Assembly (NCBI GenBank): GCA_016931995.1
Contig: JAFGDS010000120.1
Location: 1 to 64,000 of the forward strand
Direction: 5' to 3'
DNA: 64,000 nt
From: Pirellulales bacterium
GTDB taxonomy: Bacteria > Planctomycetota > Planctomycetia > Pirellulales > Thermoguttaceae
Part shown: positions 27,354-36,122 of the stretch, one piece after another
Position numbering within the stretch: the stretch's first letter is position 1
Layout of the letters: each line of letters opens with the position of its first letter
Notes under the pieces: model-generated
What the model saw: the letters and a program-made list of their open reading frames with translations, nothing else
What the model was told of the DNA's origin: nothing
Database searches by the model: none
Made by a program: the position numbers and the translations under genes

Positions 27354-29462
27354 CTACTTCACGTCGCGGACCTCCCAGACCGTGTGCGTAACCAACGCGC
27401 CGTCCTCGACATAGACCTCGCGGGTGACCGAGCGGAGCGCCTGGGCGCATGCAAGCAGCGTGTCGACGTGTTCGAGAACGAGGGCTTCATCGGCCTGAGC
27501 GACGCCGAGTCGCCGAACGAGGTCCCGAGCGGCGTCCCGCACGGCCGGCGCGGCCAGCTCGACCAGGCCGGCCCAATTGACGTACGCGAGCGTTGCCTGC
27601 GGGCGTTTTGGATCCGCCGGCAACGTGGCGGCCTTCGGCGGCGTGTCGGCCGCGAGCCGCTGCGCCTGCCGCGGCGTCGAGGCCAGCACCCAGACGCGAT
27701 CCGTCCGAACCCACGGTCCGGACGGCGGGGCGTCCGTCGGCGCCGGCATCTTCGCGGCGAACTGATCCGGCGGAACGTCGGCCAGGGCGTCGGCGGTTTC
27801 TTCATACAGCAGCCAGACCTGCTCGTAGGCTTTGCGAAGCCGATCGGCGGCGCCCGAATCGAGCACCAGGGCCGGCTGCAATTCCCGACCCGCTCCGCCC
27901 GGCGCGGGCTCGGCCGTGACCACCAGCGCGATCTGTCCATCGGCCAGCGTGGGTCCCACGACCTCGCGGGCCACGGTGTTCGCCTGCCGCAACGCCGCCC
28001 TCAGCATGGCCGCCGCCACGCGGCAGTGCTTCCGCCACGGCGGGTCCAATTGCCACAGCGCGTAGTCGTCGAAATAGCCGTAGGCCACGTCGAGCCACTT
28101 CACCCAGGCGTCGTGCCGGCCGGGCGTCCACGCGCTGCGGTAGCTCATCACCACTAGTGGGTCGCCGCCCAGATGGTCCAACAGGTCAAAGGGCCGATAG
28201 CCGTCGCGCCAGGGGTGTTCGCCGTAGTCGAACGTGTACCACTCGACGCCGCGGTCGGTCCAACGCGACACGCTCACGATCGCACCCGGCTTGCGCAACC
28301 CCGCGGCGACGTCCTCGGCCAGCAGGCCCAGGTCGCGGTGGAGCCGTTCCCGCGTTGGGGGATCGAGCGGGGCGGCGGACAAATGCTCCCGCGCGGCGGC
28401 CGCCAGCGCGGCGACGTGCCGGGGGCCGGCGTGGATCTGTCCGCGCAGGGCCTGACTGCAATAGCTCACCGACGTGCACACGCCGGTCATCGACCGCAAG
28501 CGTTTCAGCTCCTCGCGGTCGGCCAGCGACGCGCCCTGGCCCAAGCCGGCCAGCACGTCGAGCGACGAGCCGACGGAGACCAAGAGGTAGTCGCCCTTGA
28601 CGCCCACGGCCACCACGAGCCGGAGGTTCCGCACGGCCTCGACCAGACGCCGCTCGGGCGTGGTCTTCTCGTCGGCCTGCGCCGGTGCATTGCCTAGCGG
28701 CAGCAGCTTGCCGTCGAGCGTGAGCGTGACGAACGTGGCGTCGCCCACCTGGGCGCGTCCCATCCGCCCGCGCAGCTCGGGCACGGACCAGCACAGGCCG
28801 CCGAGCGACAATTCGATCTTGCCCACGTGCTCGACCGCCCGGGGCACGTCGCGCACCTTGAACCCCACGACCACGTTCGGGAGCTTGATCCGATCCGCCC
28901 GCGAGGCCAGCGCGGCCACGAGCCTATCGCGATACGGATTGCGCCCCGGTTGAGAGGGCGCGCCCAGCAGTTGCGCCACGGCCGGGTCGTACACCGTCTC
29001 GCAGGCGACCTCTTGAACGAGCTCCGCCAGATCGACGAAGCCGGCGTCGCCGAAGACGAAGATCTCCTGGTCGAACATGTCGCGCAGCAAGGCCAACAGC
29101 CGCTGCGTTTGCGGATCGTTCCAAAGGGTGTGGACCTCGGCGGCGCCGGGCTGACCGGCGGATGCCATCCGATCGGCGCGCCGGGCGAGTTCCGCCTCGG
29201 CCGTGGCGGCCAGATCCGCGCCCGCGCGGCAGACGGGCATGGCCGCGAGCTTCGCCCAGGCGCGGCTCCCGCGGATCACGTCGATCTGCCAACCGGGGGC
29301 GATGCACGCCCGATAGAAGGCCGCGTCGCGCGGGACCAGATCGAGAGAGGTCGTTGTCGGATCGCCCGCGACGTCGGCGCGAGCGACAATCGAACAGCCC
29401 AGCATCCAAACGAATGCGATGGTCGCGGCGAGGCGCAGGGACACGCGGAGCGGGTGCGACAT
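27354..29462 (-). CDS. exported protein of unknown function, 702 aa
   Basis: A 702-residue protein with a cleavable leader (residues 1-29, ending IVARA). No domain is recognised with certainty; the alternation of short beta-like segments, for example FVTLTLDGKLLPL and LVVAVGVKGDYLLVSVG, with helical segments resembles the DUF3352-type exported proteins found in planctomycetes. No catalytic motif is seen. It is located between the surface protein and tRNA-His on the minus strand, with 237 bases upstream before the tRNA. Confidence 0.75.
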   Translation of the reverse strand: MSHPLRVSLRLAATIAFVWMLGCSIVARADVAGDPTTTSLDLVPRDAAFYRACIAPGWQIDVIRGSRAWAKLAAMPVCRAGADLAATAEAELARRADRMASAGQPGAAEVHTLWNDPQTQRLLALLRDMFDQEIFVFGDAGFVDLAELVQEVACETVYDPAVAQLLGAPSQPGRNPYRDRLVAALASRADRIKLPNVVVGFKVRDVPRAVEHVGKIELSLGGLCWSVPELRGRMGRAQVGDATFVTLTLDGKLLPLGNAPAQADEKTTPERRLVEAVRNLRLVVAVGVKGDYLLVSVGSSLDVLAGLGQGASLADREELKRLRSMTGVCTSVSYCSQALRGQIHAGPRHVAALAAAAREHLSAAPLDPPTRERLHRDLGLLAEDVAAGLRKPGAIVSVSRWTDRGVEWYTFDYGEHPWRDGYRPFDLLDHLGGDPLVVMSYRSAWTPGRHDAWVKWLDVAYGYFDDYALWQLDPPWRKHCRVAAAMLRAALRQANTVAREVVGPTLADGQIALVVTAEPAPGGAGRELQPALVLDSGAADRLRKAYEQVWLLYEETADALADVPPDQFAAKMPAPTDAPPSGPWVRTDRVWVLASTPRQAQRLAADTPPKAATLPADPKRPQATLAYVNWAGLVELAAPAVRDAARDLVRRLGVAQADEALVLEHVDTLLACAQALRSVTREVYVEDGALVTHTVWEVRDVK

Positions 29463-29700
29463 GGTGGTTCCACCTTGATTGGAGACGAGCGCGGCTGGTC
29501 GCGAACGGGTTGCCCGACGAACCGGCCGGCGCGACGGGCACGTTCCTTTATCCTACCCACGCCGCAAGGTGGTGGGCAATTCACTTGGGCGCGGCGGCGG
29601 GGGCCTTGCCGGGCGGTGTTTTTGTGGTAGTTTGGATGGAATCGGTACTTCGTTGCCGAGAGGGGCGTTGGGCGTTGGCATCCCGCCCATGCCCCCCGTG

Positions 29701-29774
29701 GTGGGTGTAGCTCAGTTGGTTAGAGCACTGGATTGTGGATCCAGAAGTCGAGGGTTCGAGTCCCTTCACCCACC
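29701..29774 (+). tRNA. tRNA-His (anticodon GTG)
   Basis: A complete cloverleaf. Acceptor gtgggtg pairs with cacccac; the D arm is agctcagttggttagagc; the anticodon stem ctgga/tccag encloses ttgtgga, giving GTG for histidine; and the T arm contains ggttcgagtccc. The base before the gene (29700) is G and the discriminator (29774) is C, the G-1:C73 pair that is the hallmark of tRNA-His. CCA is not encoded. The sequence downstream is T-rich (ctttccttttctt) and may terminate transcription. Confidence 0.97.
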
Positions 29775-29813
29775 CCTTTCCTTTTCTTGGCCTGCCGGGG
29801 TCCGATCTCGCCA

Positions 29814-29842
29814 CGTCATCCCGAGCGAAGCGAAGGATCTCG
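29814..29842. repeat. gtcatcccgagcgaagcgaagg repeat
   Basis: One arm of a dispersed repeat whose full inverted-repeat form lies at 52002-52070; a degenerate arm lies just before proB at 59591-59622. Confidence 0.7.
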
Positions 29843-29894
29843 TCGGCCCGGAGCTAGTCGGATCGCATTGCTGGGCACATGGGGCGCCGGCACG

Positions 29895-30206
29895 ATGAGC
29901 ACAGCCAGAAACGGGCCGGTGCTCGTGGCCCTTGTCGCGTGTGCGATCGTGGGCCTCGTGGGTGGCGTGTCGTGTCCCGCGCAAATTGTTCCCGTGCTGT
30001 GCATCGTGGGCATCGGTCTGGGCTTGGTTGCCGTCGCCATGGCAGTCAGGCATCATTTGTCCCAAACCTGCCAGGGTTGCGATGGCGAGGATGCCGAGTC
30101 CCATGGTGGGCGAAGATCTCTCGGGACGGGGCAACCCAATTCATTGCACGAAGAAAAAACGCACGCCGACAACCTGGATGGCAAGGGTGACGCGGGAGGT
30201 GGCTAA
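29895..30206 (+). CDS. possible small membrane protein
   Basis: A 103-residue reading frame with two hydrophobic segments (about residues 8-26 and 30-50) followed by a CQGC pair and a polar, Gly/Asp/His-rich tail. No strong ribosome binding site precedes the ATG, and an open frame also exists on the other strand. It could be a small membrane protein or chance; I lean slightly against it being a conserved gene. Confidence 0.3.
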   Translation: MSTARNGPVLVALVACAIVGLVGGVSCPAQIVPVLCIVGIGLGLVAVAMAVRHHLSQTCQGCDGEDAESHGGRRSLGTGQPNSLHEEKTHADNLDGKGDAGGG

Positions 30207-30305
30207 GGCCCCTTTTTGCTCGCCGCCGGCGGTGGCGCGCTTGTGGTACAATGGGGCGTCAAGTGTGTCGCCCCATTCCGGCTTCTTCATGAAGAACGGT
30301 GTTCC

Positions 30306-31058
30306 ATGTCTAACGTCCCGTCCCCACGCCGACTCCGTTTCTCCCTCGGCGAGATCGGCGCGGTCGCGTTCACGGCGGTCTACATGGCGGTTTGGCTGGC
30401 CGTCTCGTTCTTGCTGAAGAACGACGAGTTCGTCTTTTACTTCGTCGTCATGTGCCTGCTGATCGTCGCCGTGGGAGCGGTGCATCTGCGGGTGCGGCTG
30501 CACGTGGGGGCGCTGTGGGGATTGTCGATCTGGGGATTGGCGCATATGGCCGGAGGGCTGATGCCCGTGCCGGCGGCCTGGCCCATCAAGGGCGACGCGC
30601 ACGTGCTGTACAACTGGTGGATCGTGCCGGGCGCGCTCAAGTACGACCAGTTGATCCACGCCTACGGGTTCGGCCTGGTCACGTGGATCTGCTGGCAGTC
30701 GCTCCGCGCCGTCCTGGCCCGCCGGGCCGGGGACGGGCTCGGTCGCGTTGGGGACCGTCCCGGTATTCGTGTGGACGAAAACGGGGCTGTCCCCCTCGAC
30801 GCGTCATCGCGCGACGTGCCCAAACCCACGCTCGGCCTGATGACCTTGTGCGTCGCCGCCGGGATGGGCTTTGGCGCGGCCAACGAAGTGGTCGAGTTCA
30901 TCGCCACGCTCGCCCTGCCCGGCACGAACGTCGGCGGCTACGAAAACACCGGCTGGGACCTTGTGGCAAATCTCGTCGGATGCGTGGCGGCGGCGACGAT
31001 CATTGCCATCCGGCATTCGTCCGCGCCGGCTTCCGGTGGGAGCGGGCGGCGGCCCTAG
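30306..31058 (+). CDS. DUF2238-like membrane protein carrying an internal repeat
   Basis: A 250-residue inner-membrane protein with about six or seven hydrophobic helices. The DUF2238 (YjdF)-like signature is visible in WWIVPGALKYDQLIHAYGFG and the late GFGAANEVVEFIA. Function is unknown. Residues ~148-166 (GRVGDRPGIRVDENGAVPL) are encoded by a copy of the genome's ggggac-gtcccc hairpin repeat (30749-30803), which lies in a predicted loop between helices and keeps the frame open. A TACAAT box at 30247-30252 may be the -10 element. The gene ends just before a bidirectional terminator. Confidence 0.82.
   Translation: MSNVPSPRRLRFSLGEIGAVAFTAVYMAVWLAVSFLLKNDEFVFYFVVMCLLIVAVGAVHLRVRLHVGALWGLSIWGLAHMAGGLMPVPAAWPIKGDAHVLYNWWIVPGALKYDQLIHAYGFGLVTWICWQSLRAVLARRAGDGLGRVGDRPGIRVDENGAVPLDASSRDVPKPTLGLMTLCVAAGMGFGAANEVVEFIATLALPGTNVGGYENTGWDLVANLVGCVAAATIIAIRHSSAPASGGSGRRP
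30749..30803. repeat. hairpin repeat inside a coding sequence
   Basis: The sequence ggggaccgtcccggtattcg ... acgaaaacggggctgtccccctcgacg matches the family seen at 15504-15590 and 59125-59180, with the shared features gtccc, cgaaaa and gtcccc-tcgacg. It is in frame within the DUF2238-like gene. Confidence 0.7.
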
Positions 31059-31089
31059 CGCCTCGCGACGCGCGGGCGCAAAAGAAAAG

Positions 31090-31113
31090 GGCGGCCCCTA
31101 TCGGGGTCGCCCT
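31090..31113. terminator. bidirectional rho-independent terminator
   Basis: A GC-rich stem, gggcggcccc/ggggtcgccc around a four-base loop (one G-T pair), lies between convergent genes. On the minus strand it is followed by ttttctttt; on the plus strand by tgtcttgttgtcttt. It can therefore serve both the DUF2238-like gene and the PEP-CTERM gene. Confidence 0.85.
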
Positions 31114-31139
31114 GTCTTGTTGTCTTTGAAACCGCTCGG

Positions 31140-31796
31140 TCACGAGGTCTTCGTCCGGCGGCGGATCGCGCCGGCCGCAAGGACAATGGCGCCCATTCCG
31201 GCCCAAACGCCGAACGAGGCAACCTCCGGCACAACCGCCTCGGTACGGGCGATGCCGAATTCTCCGAGGGCGAAGTCGACGTCGGAACTCACCGTGATCG
31301 ACGACAGGACATCGGCAAGGTCGGTTGTGTAGAATCCAAAACCTGCCGCGCCGGAACTGCCATGAATGTCTTGCGTGACGCTCACGCCGCTTGCCGTCTC
31401 CACCGTGACGAATGTATGCAACGCAAACGGATTCGGCTCGGCATAGAAATAGAATGCCCCGGTTTCGGCGGGCATACTCAGAGTAACGCTCGTCGCCCCA
31501 TTCGAGAAGTACACATCGCCGGTGTAGCCGTGGCTCCACGTTGCCCAACCGGCGCCGATCTGGCGATGGTTCACCGAAGGCGAGAACGCGAGATCGCCGC
31601 CCAACGGCGACGCCAGCGACGACACGTTCACCCCGAGCAGACCCGTATCGTCCGGGAACGCGGTCATGGTGAAGGCGCCCAGGGCGCCCGGTGGCGCCGA
31701 CGTGCCCAACGACACACCGACGATCGCTCCCGCCGCTTGCCCCAACCCCACGGCCAACACGCCGACGAACGCCAGCAAGGGTGACATCCTCCGCAT
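31140..31796 (-). CDS. PEP-CTERM protein
   Basis: A 218-residue exported protein: leader MRRMSPLLAFVGVLAVGLGQAAGA (first 20 shown in part), a beta-rich body with DIHGSSGAAGFGFYTTD, and a C-terminal sorting signal of VPEVASFGV, a hydrophobic helix, and RRRTK. The PEP variant is Pro-Glu-Val, within the normal range. PEP-CTERM signals are processed by an exosortase in bacteria that make exopolysaccharide; no exosortase is in this window. The start at 31796 has AAGGAG seven bases upstream; 31787 is an alternative. Confidence 0.85.
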   Translation of the reverse strand: MRRMSPLLAFVGVLAVGLGQAAGAIVGVSLGTSAPPGALGAFTMTAFPDDTGLLGVNVSSLASPLGGDLAFSPSVNHRQIGAGWATWSHGYTGDVYFSNGATSVTLSMPAETGAFYFYAEPNPFALHTFVTVETASGVSVTQDIHGSSGAAGFGFYTTDLADVLSSITVSSDVDFALGEFGIARTEAVVPEVASFGVWAGMGAIVLAAGAIRRRTKTS

Positions 31797-32285
31797 CGCA
31801 CAGCTCCTTGTAAGAAATCCCACGTTGCAGCCGAAAGAAACACCCCCTCCTCCGTAGCTCCTTTGGGCCGGTCGGGGCCGATCCTGACATCTTCCCGCTA
31901 GAAAAAAGCGATTTTGTTGGCTTTTCGGCGAATCGAACAAAGATGAGATGAATGGGGTAAATGGGGGTTCTTGTTCGCCAGTTCCCGGGCAACCGAACGA
32001 GACCACGGTGGTACCGCGAGTGCTTCCCCCCGCGGGGAACCCGACGGCAGGCAGGCGCGGGGCCAATCAAGTTCACTGCGCCGAACGCATACTTCCTGGT
32101 GGTGTGTCTGCAATGGTCTTGCCGTCTGCGCCGGCCATGCAGCCCCATGGGGTGTCTTTTGACCACGTTTTGTGTTGTCAAAAGCCCCCATGTTGCCCAA
32201 AGACATGCTACCTTTGCCATAGTCGGGCATCCTGTATTGCCCTGTTTTGTTTCAGGACGAACCCTCAGACGCCGGACGGTTTGGC
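31797..32285. other. divergent intergenic region with inverted repeat
   Basis: About 490 bases between the PEP-CTERM and DUF11 genes, with several locally AT-rich stretches (31900-31960, 32150-32190). An imperfect inverted repeat lies at 32147-32163 and 32177-32191 (atgggg-cttttgac / gtcaaaag-ccccat) with a 13-base loop. It could be an operator or an attenuator for the DUF11 gene ~95 bases downstream. No coding sequence is supported. Confidence 0.5.
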
Positions 32286-34772
32286 ATGAGGCGGGTCGGA
32301 ATGGAAAGCCGATGGTGGCTCGTCGGGGCGGCGCTTGCCGCGGTCGCACTGGGCGGATGCGCGGGCTTGCGATCCAGCGGGATCGATCCGTCCGGCGAGC
32401 ACGTCTTCGCCCAATCGCCCTTCCAGTCCTCGTCCGGGCCGTATTACCGCGAGTATCCCGGCGGGTCGCTCGCCTGGGACAACACCCAGGTGATCGTCAC
32501 GCCCGCCAGGACCGTCGCCCCGGTCGGCAGCGACGTCGTTCTTCTGGCGGGCGTCCGCGGGCCGGACGCGTTTTTGCGGACCAACGAGCGGGTGGAATGG
32601 GTGATGTCGCCCGGCGGAGTGGGCCAGTTGGTCGATTACGGCCGCGGGACGTGGACCGATCTGGCCTTCGGCGATTTCAACTGGCCCCGCAAGGTGAGCC
32701 CCACCTGGGCGATCACGAGCACGTCGCGGCGATACCTGCGGCTGAACCAGGAGACGCCCACGCCCACCGACGACGTCCTGGTGCTCCGCGGCCAGACGTG
32801 GGTCACGGTCAACTCGCCCGTCGAAGGAACCAGCTACGTCACCGCGTTCGCGCCCAGCGTATACGGCTGGAACGAGCGGAAGCAGACGGCCGTGATCCAC
32901 TGGATCGACGCGGAATTTGTCTACCCGCCGGCGGCGATCAACCCCGCCGGCGGACGCCACGTCTTTACCACGACCGTGACGCGGCACACGGATCATGCGC
33001 CGTGCGAGGGCTGGATCGTGCGTTATCAGATCCGCGGCGGCCCGCCCGCCGGCTTCGCCCCGCAAGGCACTCAGATGGTCGAGGTGCCCACGAACGAGGC
33101 GGGCCAGGCCAGCGCGGAGATCGCGCAGGCGCAGGCTGCCCCGGGCGTGAACCCGATTCGGATCCAGGTAATACGGCCGGCGGGTGCGTGGGCGGGCGGG
33201 ACGCGGCTGGCCGTCAGTTGCGGCAGCACCACCGCCACGTGGAGCGCGGCGCAGTTGGCCATCCGGAAGTCCGGCCCGGCCGCCGCGGGCGTCGGCGCGG
33301 AGCTGACCTATCGGATCGACGTGACCAATCCCGGCGACCTGCCGGCCGACGACGTCCGGGTGACCGACGAGATCCCGGCCGGTTTGGAGTACATAAGCAG
33401 TGAGCCTCAGGCCCAACAGAGCGGCGCGGGCCTCGTCTGGCAGCTTGGACGGCTCGAGGCTCGGCAAACCCGAAGCTTCCAGGTCCGCGTGCGGGCCGGC
33501 CAGAGCGGCACGATCACGAGCTGCGCGGAGGCCACGGCGGGTGGCGGAGGGCTGCAAACGCGCGACTGCATCACCACCACGATCGGCGCGCCCGCGGTGA
33601 AGATCGACCTCCTCGGACCCAGCAAAGTCGGACTGGGCGAGGAGGTGAACTTCGAGATTCTGGTGACCAATCAGGGCCAGGTGCCCGCGACGGGTCTTCT
33701 GATTGAAGACCGCTTCGATGAGGGTCTGGTCCACTCGGAGGCGCCGAGCCCCATCAAAAAGGACCTGGCCGACCTTGCGCCGGGCCAAACCCACCGCATC
33801 GGCGTCACCTTCCGCACCACCCGGATCGGCTCGCTGTGCCATGAGGTCGAGGTGACGGGCGCGGCGGGCATCCAAGTCACCGGGCGGCGGTGCGTCGAGG
33901 TTGTGGCGGGCGCCGCGCCGTCCAGCGGGCCGGCCCCGGGGCCGGGATTGGTCGCGCCGCCGCCTATCCCGCCGGCCACCAGCCCCGACGTGACCGTGAA
34001 GAAGAGCGGACCAGCCTCCAGCGAGGTGGGCAAGGACGCGCTCTTCGACATCCAGGTCCGCAACACGGGCAACGCCACGCTCACGAACGTCCGCGTGGTG
34101 GACACGTACGACGCGGAGTTGAAGCCGGTCGAGGCGACGGGGGGCCACCGCCGCATCGGCAATTCGCTCGAGTGGACCATCGCGTCGTTGGCCCCGGGCG
34201 CGTTTGAGGAGTTCCAGGTGCTCTGCCGGTGCCAGGCCCCCAGCGCGCGGACGTGCAACCGCGTCACCGCCACGTCGACCGAGGGCGTCCGGCACGAGGG
34301 CGAGGCCTGCCTGAGCATTGCCGCCGCGGCGCCGGGTCCCGCGCCCGGCGGCGCGACTGGCCCCGGCACGGGTTCCGAGCCCGCCGCGCCGGCCGGCGCG
34401 GAGCTGTCGCTGAGGATGATGGCCTTGCACAATCCCGTGCGGGTGGACACGCCGTTGACCTACGAAGTATTCGTGGAAAATCCGAGCACGACGGCCTCCG
34501 CGCACGACGTGGTGCTCGTCGTCACCCTGCCTCCGGAGATGAAGCCGCTTTCCATCGGCACCATCGGACCGGCGCGGCACGCGATCGCCGGGCAGACGGT
34601 CCGATTCGAGCCCGTCGCCGAGATTCGTCCGGGCGAGACGCCACCCCTGTTGTACCGCATTCACGTCAACACGCTTCGCGCCGGCAACGTCGTCGTCCAG
34701 GCGGAGCTCACCAGCCGCGAATCGCCCCAACCCATCACGCGCACGGAAGAAACGGAGATTATCGCCCAGTGA
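32286..34772 (+). CDS. DUF11-repeat lipoprotein
   Basis: An 828-residue predicted lipoprotein; leader with lipobox AVALGGC. The first ~320 residues are beta-rich and unassigned. After this come four DUF11-like immunoglobulin-fold repeats starting near residues 330, 445, 575 and 705, each with the pattern KxGPxxxxxGxxxxYxIxVTNxGxxxAxxVxVxD. DUF11 repeats make long stalks at bacterial surfaces, so this is probably an envelope structural protein. Gly/Pro/Ala-rich linkers separate the repeats. ATG at 32301 is an alternative start. The gene stops right at the SRAP remnant. Confidence 0.88.
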   Translation: MRRVGMESRWWLVGAALAAVALGGCAGLRSSGIDPSGEHVFAQSPFQSSSGPYYREYPGGSLAWDNTQVIVTPARTVAPVGSDVVLLAGVRGPDAFLRTNERVEWVMSPGGVGQLVDYGRGTWTDLAFGDFNWPRKVSPTWAITSTSRRYLRLNQETPTPTDDVLVLRGQTWVTVNSPVEGTSYVTAFAPSVYGWNERKQTAVIHWIDAEFVYPPAAINPAGGRHVFTTTVTRHTDHAPCEGWIVRYQIRGGPPAGFAPQGTQMVEVPTNEAGQASAEIAQAQAAPGVNPIRIQVIRPAGAWAGGTRLAVSCGSTTATWSAAQLAIRKSGPAAAGVGAELTYRIDVTNPGDLPADDVRVTDEIPAGLEYISSEPQAQQSGAGLVWQLGRLEARQTRSFQVRVRAGQSGTITSCAEATAGGGGLQTRDCITTTIGAPAVKIDLLGPSKVGLGEEVNFEILVTNQGQVPATGLLIEDRFDEGLVHSEAPSPIKKDLADLAPGQTHRIGVTFRTTRIGSLCHEVEVTGAAGIQVTGRRCVEVVAGAAPSSGPAPGPGLVAPPPIPPATSPDVTVKKSGPASSEVGKDALFDIQVRNTGNATLTNVRVVDTYDAELKPVEATGGHRRIGNSLEWTIASLAPGAFEEFQVLCRCQAPSARTCNRVTATSTEGVRHEGEACLSIAAAAPGPAPGGATGPGTGSEPAAPAGAELSLRMMALHNPVRVDTPLTYEVFVENPSTTASAHDVVLVVTLPPEMKPLSIGTIGPARHAIAGQTVRFEPVAEIRPGETPPLLYRIHVNTLRAGNVVVQAELTSRESPQPITRTEETEIIAQ

Positions 34773-35085
34773 GGTCGGCTCGTGCTAGTCGACGGTTTCC
34801 ACGAATGGCAAAAACAGGGGCGCAGTCGCCGGCCGCACTGCTTTCGGATGCGGGACGACGACCGGCCGTTCGGCTTTGCCGGTCCGTGGGAATCGTGGGA
34901 AGACCCCGAGGCCAGCCCGATCGAGTCGTGCGCGATTCTCACAACGAAACCGAACACATTGATCGAATCCGTACACGACCGGATGCCGGTGATTCTCTCC
35001 GAGGCAGACTATGCCCGGTGGTTGAACCCGGCGGTGCGCGACGTGCGGCTACTTCTGCCGCCATTGCGCCCCAAAGTGGCCGCAA
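34773..35085 (+). pseudogene. truncated SRAP/YedK (SOS response-associated peptidase) remnant
   Basis: About 100 codons match the C-terminal half of SRAP proteins: DGFHEWQKQG, FGFAGPWESWEDP, IESCAILTTKPN, and VHDRMPVILSEADYARWLNP, in the correct order. The N-terminal half, including the catalytic Cys of the MCGR motif, is missing; the similarity begins directly after the stop of the DUF11 gene. The end also decays after LLPPLRPK. SRAP proteins form DNA-protein crosslinks at abasic sites; this copy cannot, because the Cys is gone. The open frame continues into the next gene by chance. Confidence 0.85.
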
Positions 35086-35138
35086 CGCATTTCCAAACAC
35101 GTTCTTATGCCGGGTGGCGTGCGTCCCGCGACGGGCGC

Positions 35139-35888
35139 TCAGAGCAGACTCTCCAGGAGGAGGCGGATTTTGCGCATTTCGGCGGGCTGGTCCACCTCGG
35201 GCGCGGGCGCGAGATCGACGGTCAACGCGCGGTTGTACTTGCGTCGCTCCAACTGCGAAACCAGCCGGCCGTATTCGACGTCCCCTTGGCCCACGCGGAC
35301 CTGGACTTGATCCTTCGTCGAGTCGCGAAGGCGAACGTGGATGACGTACGGCATGATTTGATCGTAGTTCGCGCCGCCGTAGGGACCGTACACGAAATGG
35401 CTGGGATCGAGCGTCACGCCCAGTCCCTTGACGTTATCGCAGAGGACTTTCACCGTGGCCGGATCCTGCGTGATGCGGCCGGATTCGGTCAGAAGCCCCA
35501 CCACCGCCCCGTCCACCGCGGCCAACGCGACCATCTCGCGGAGCCGCTCGACCTCGGCGTTGAACGGCGTGCCCAGCTCCGACGCGCGGACGGTCAGGGT
35601 GATCGCCTTGGTGGCCTTGGCCAGACGGCAGCACGCGGCGAACTGCGCGTAGTACCGGTCCTCGGGGGCCTCGATGTCCACGCTGTAGCCGACCGGCGTG
35701 AGACGGTGGGTCTCGCGGCAGATTTGGATCGCCCGGTCGAGATCGGCCTCCACCTCGGAAGGCTTCAAGTGGCCGCCCGACTCGTGGACCATGATCTCCA
35801 CGGCCGAGTATTCCAGATCCACCAGCCGCGCCATCGCGGCGTCCAGCGGCAAGTTGGCAAAACAACGACTCGTAGCGGCGACAAACAC
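35139..35888 (-). CDS. xylose isomerase-like TIM-barrel sugar phosphate isomerase/epimerase
   Basis: A 249-residue AP-endonuclease-2/xylose isomerase-fold protein. Landmarks are AVEIMVHESGGHLKPSE, GVTLDPSHFVYG and YVIHVRLRDSTKDQ, which supply likely metal-binding His, Asp and Glu residues. I chose the GTG at 35888, giving MFVAATSRCFANLPL, because GGAG lies eight bases upstream and the sequence upstream lacks family character. Members interconvert sugars or cyclitols, often with Gfo/Idh/MocA enzymes; two such enzymes are encoded in this window, but not adjacent. Confidence 0.85.
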   Translation of the reverse strand: MFVAATSRCFANLPLDAAMARLVDLEYSAVEIMVHESGGHLKPSEVEADLDRAIQICRETHRLTPVGYSVDIEAPEDRYYAQFAACCRLAKATKAITLTVRASELGTPFNAEVERLREMVALAAVDGAVVGLLTESGRITQDPATVKVLCDNVKGLGVTLDPSHFVYGPYGGANYDQIMPYVIHVRLRDSTKDQVQVRVGQGDVEYGRLVSQLERRKYNRALTVDLAPAPEVDQPAEMRKIRLLLESLL

Positions 35889-36122
35889 GCGTGGTACTCC
35901 GTTTCCGTGGACACCCACCCCGTTCACGCTCAATATGCCCCGATAGCTTAATCCGAGCCGCCCTCCCAAGGCAACACCATCGGCCCGGGGGCGTCTGGCC
36001 GCGCCGTTGCCACGGGCTTAACCTAGAGTAGAATGGCGCGCCGGCGCGACAACGGGCGTGCGCGGTCTTCGCCGATTTCTTCCTCTGGGCGGTACACCGC
36101 CCGCAATCGCCGGGAGTCACCG

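Noticed and set aside
29766-30134. 122-codon minus-strand frame after tRNA-His
   Set aside because: It includes the gtcatcccgagcgaag repeat and lacks protein character.
32265-34730. 821-codon open frame on the minus strand
   Set aside because: It is antisense to the DUF11 gene, whose repeats are clear.
34782-35951. 389-codon plus-strand frame as one intact protein
   Set aside because: Only the first ~100 codons match the SRAP family; the remainder is antisense to the isomerase-like gene.
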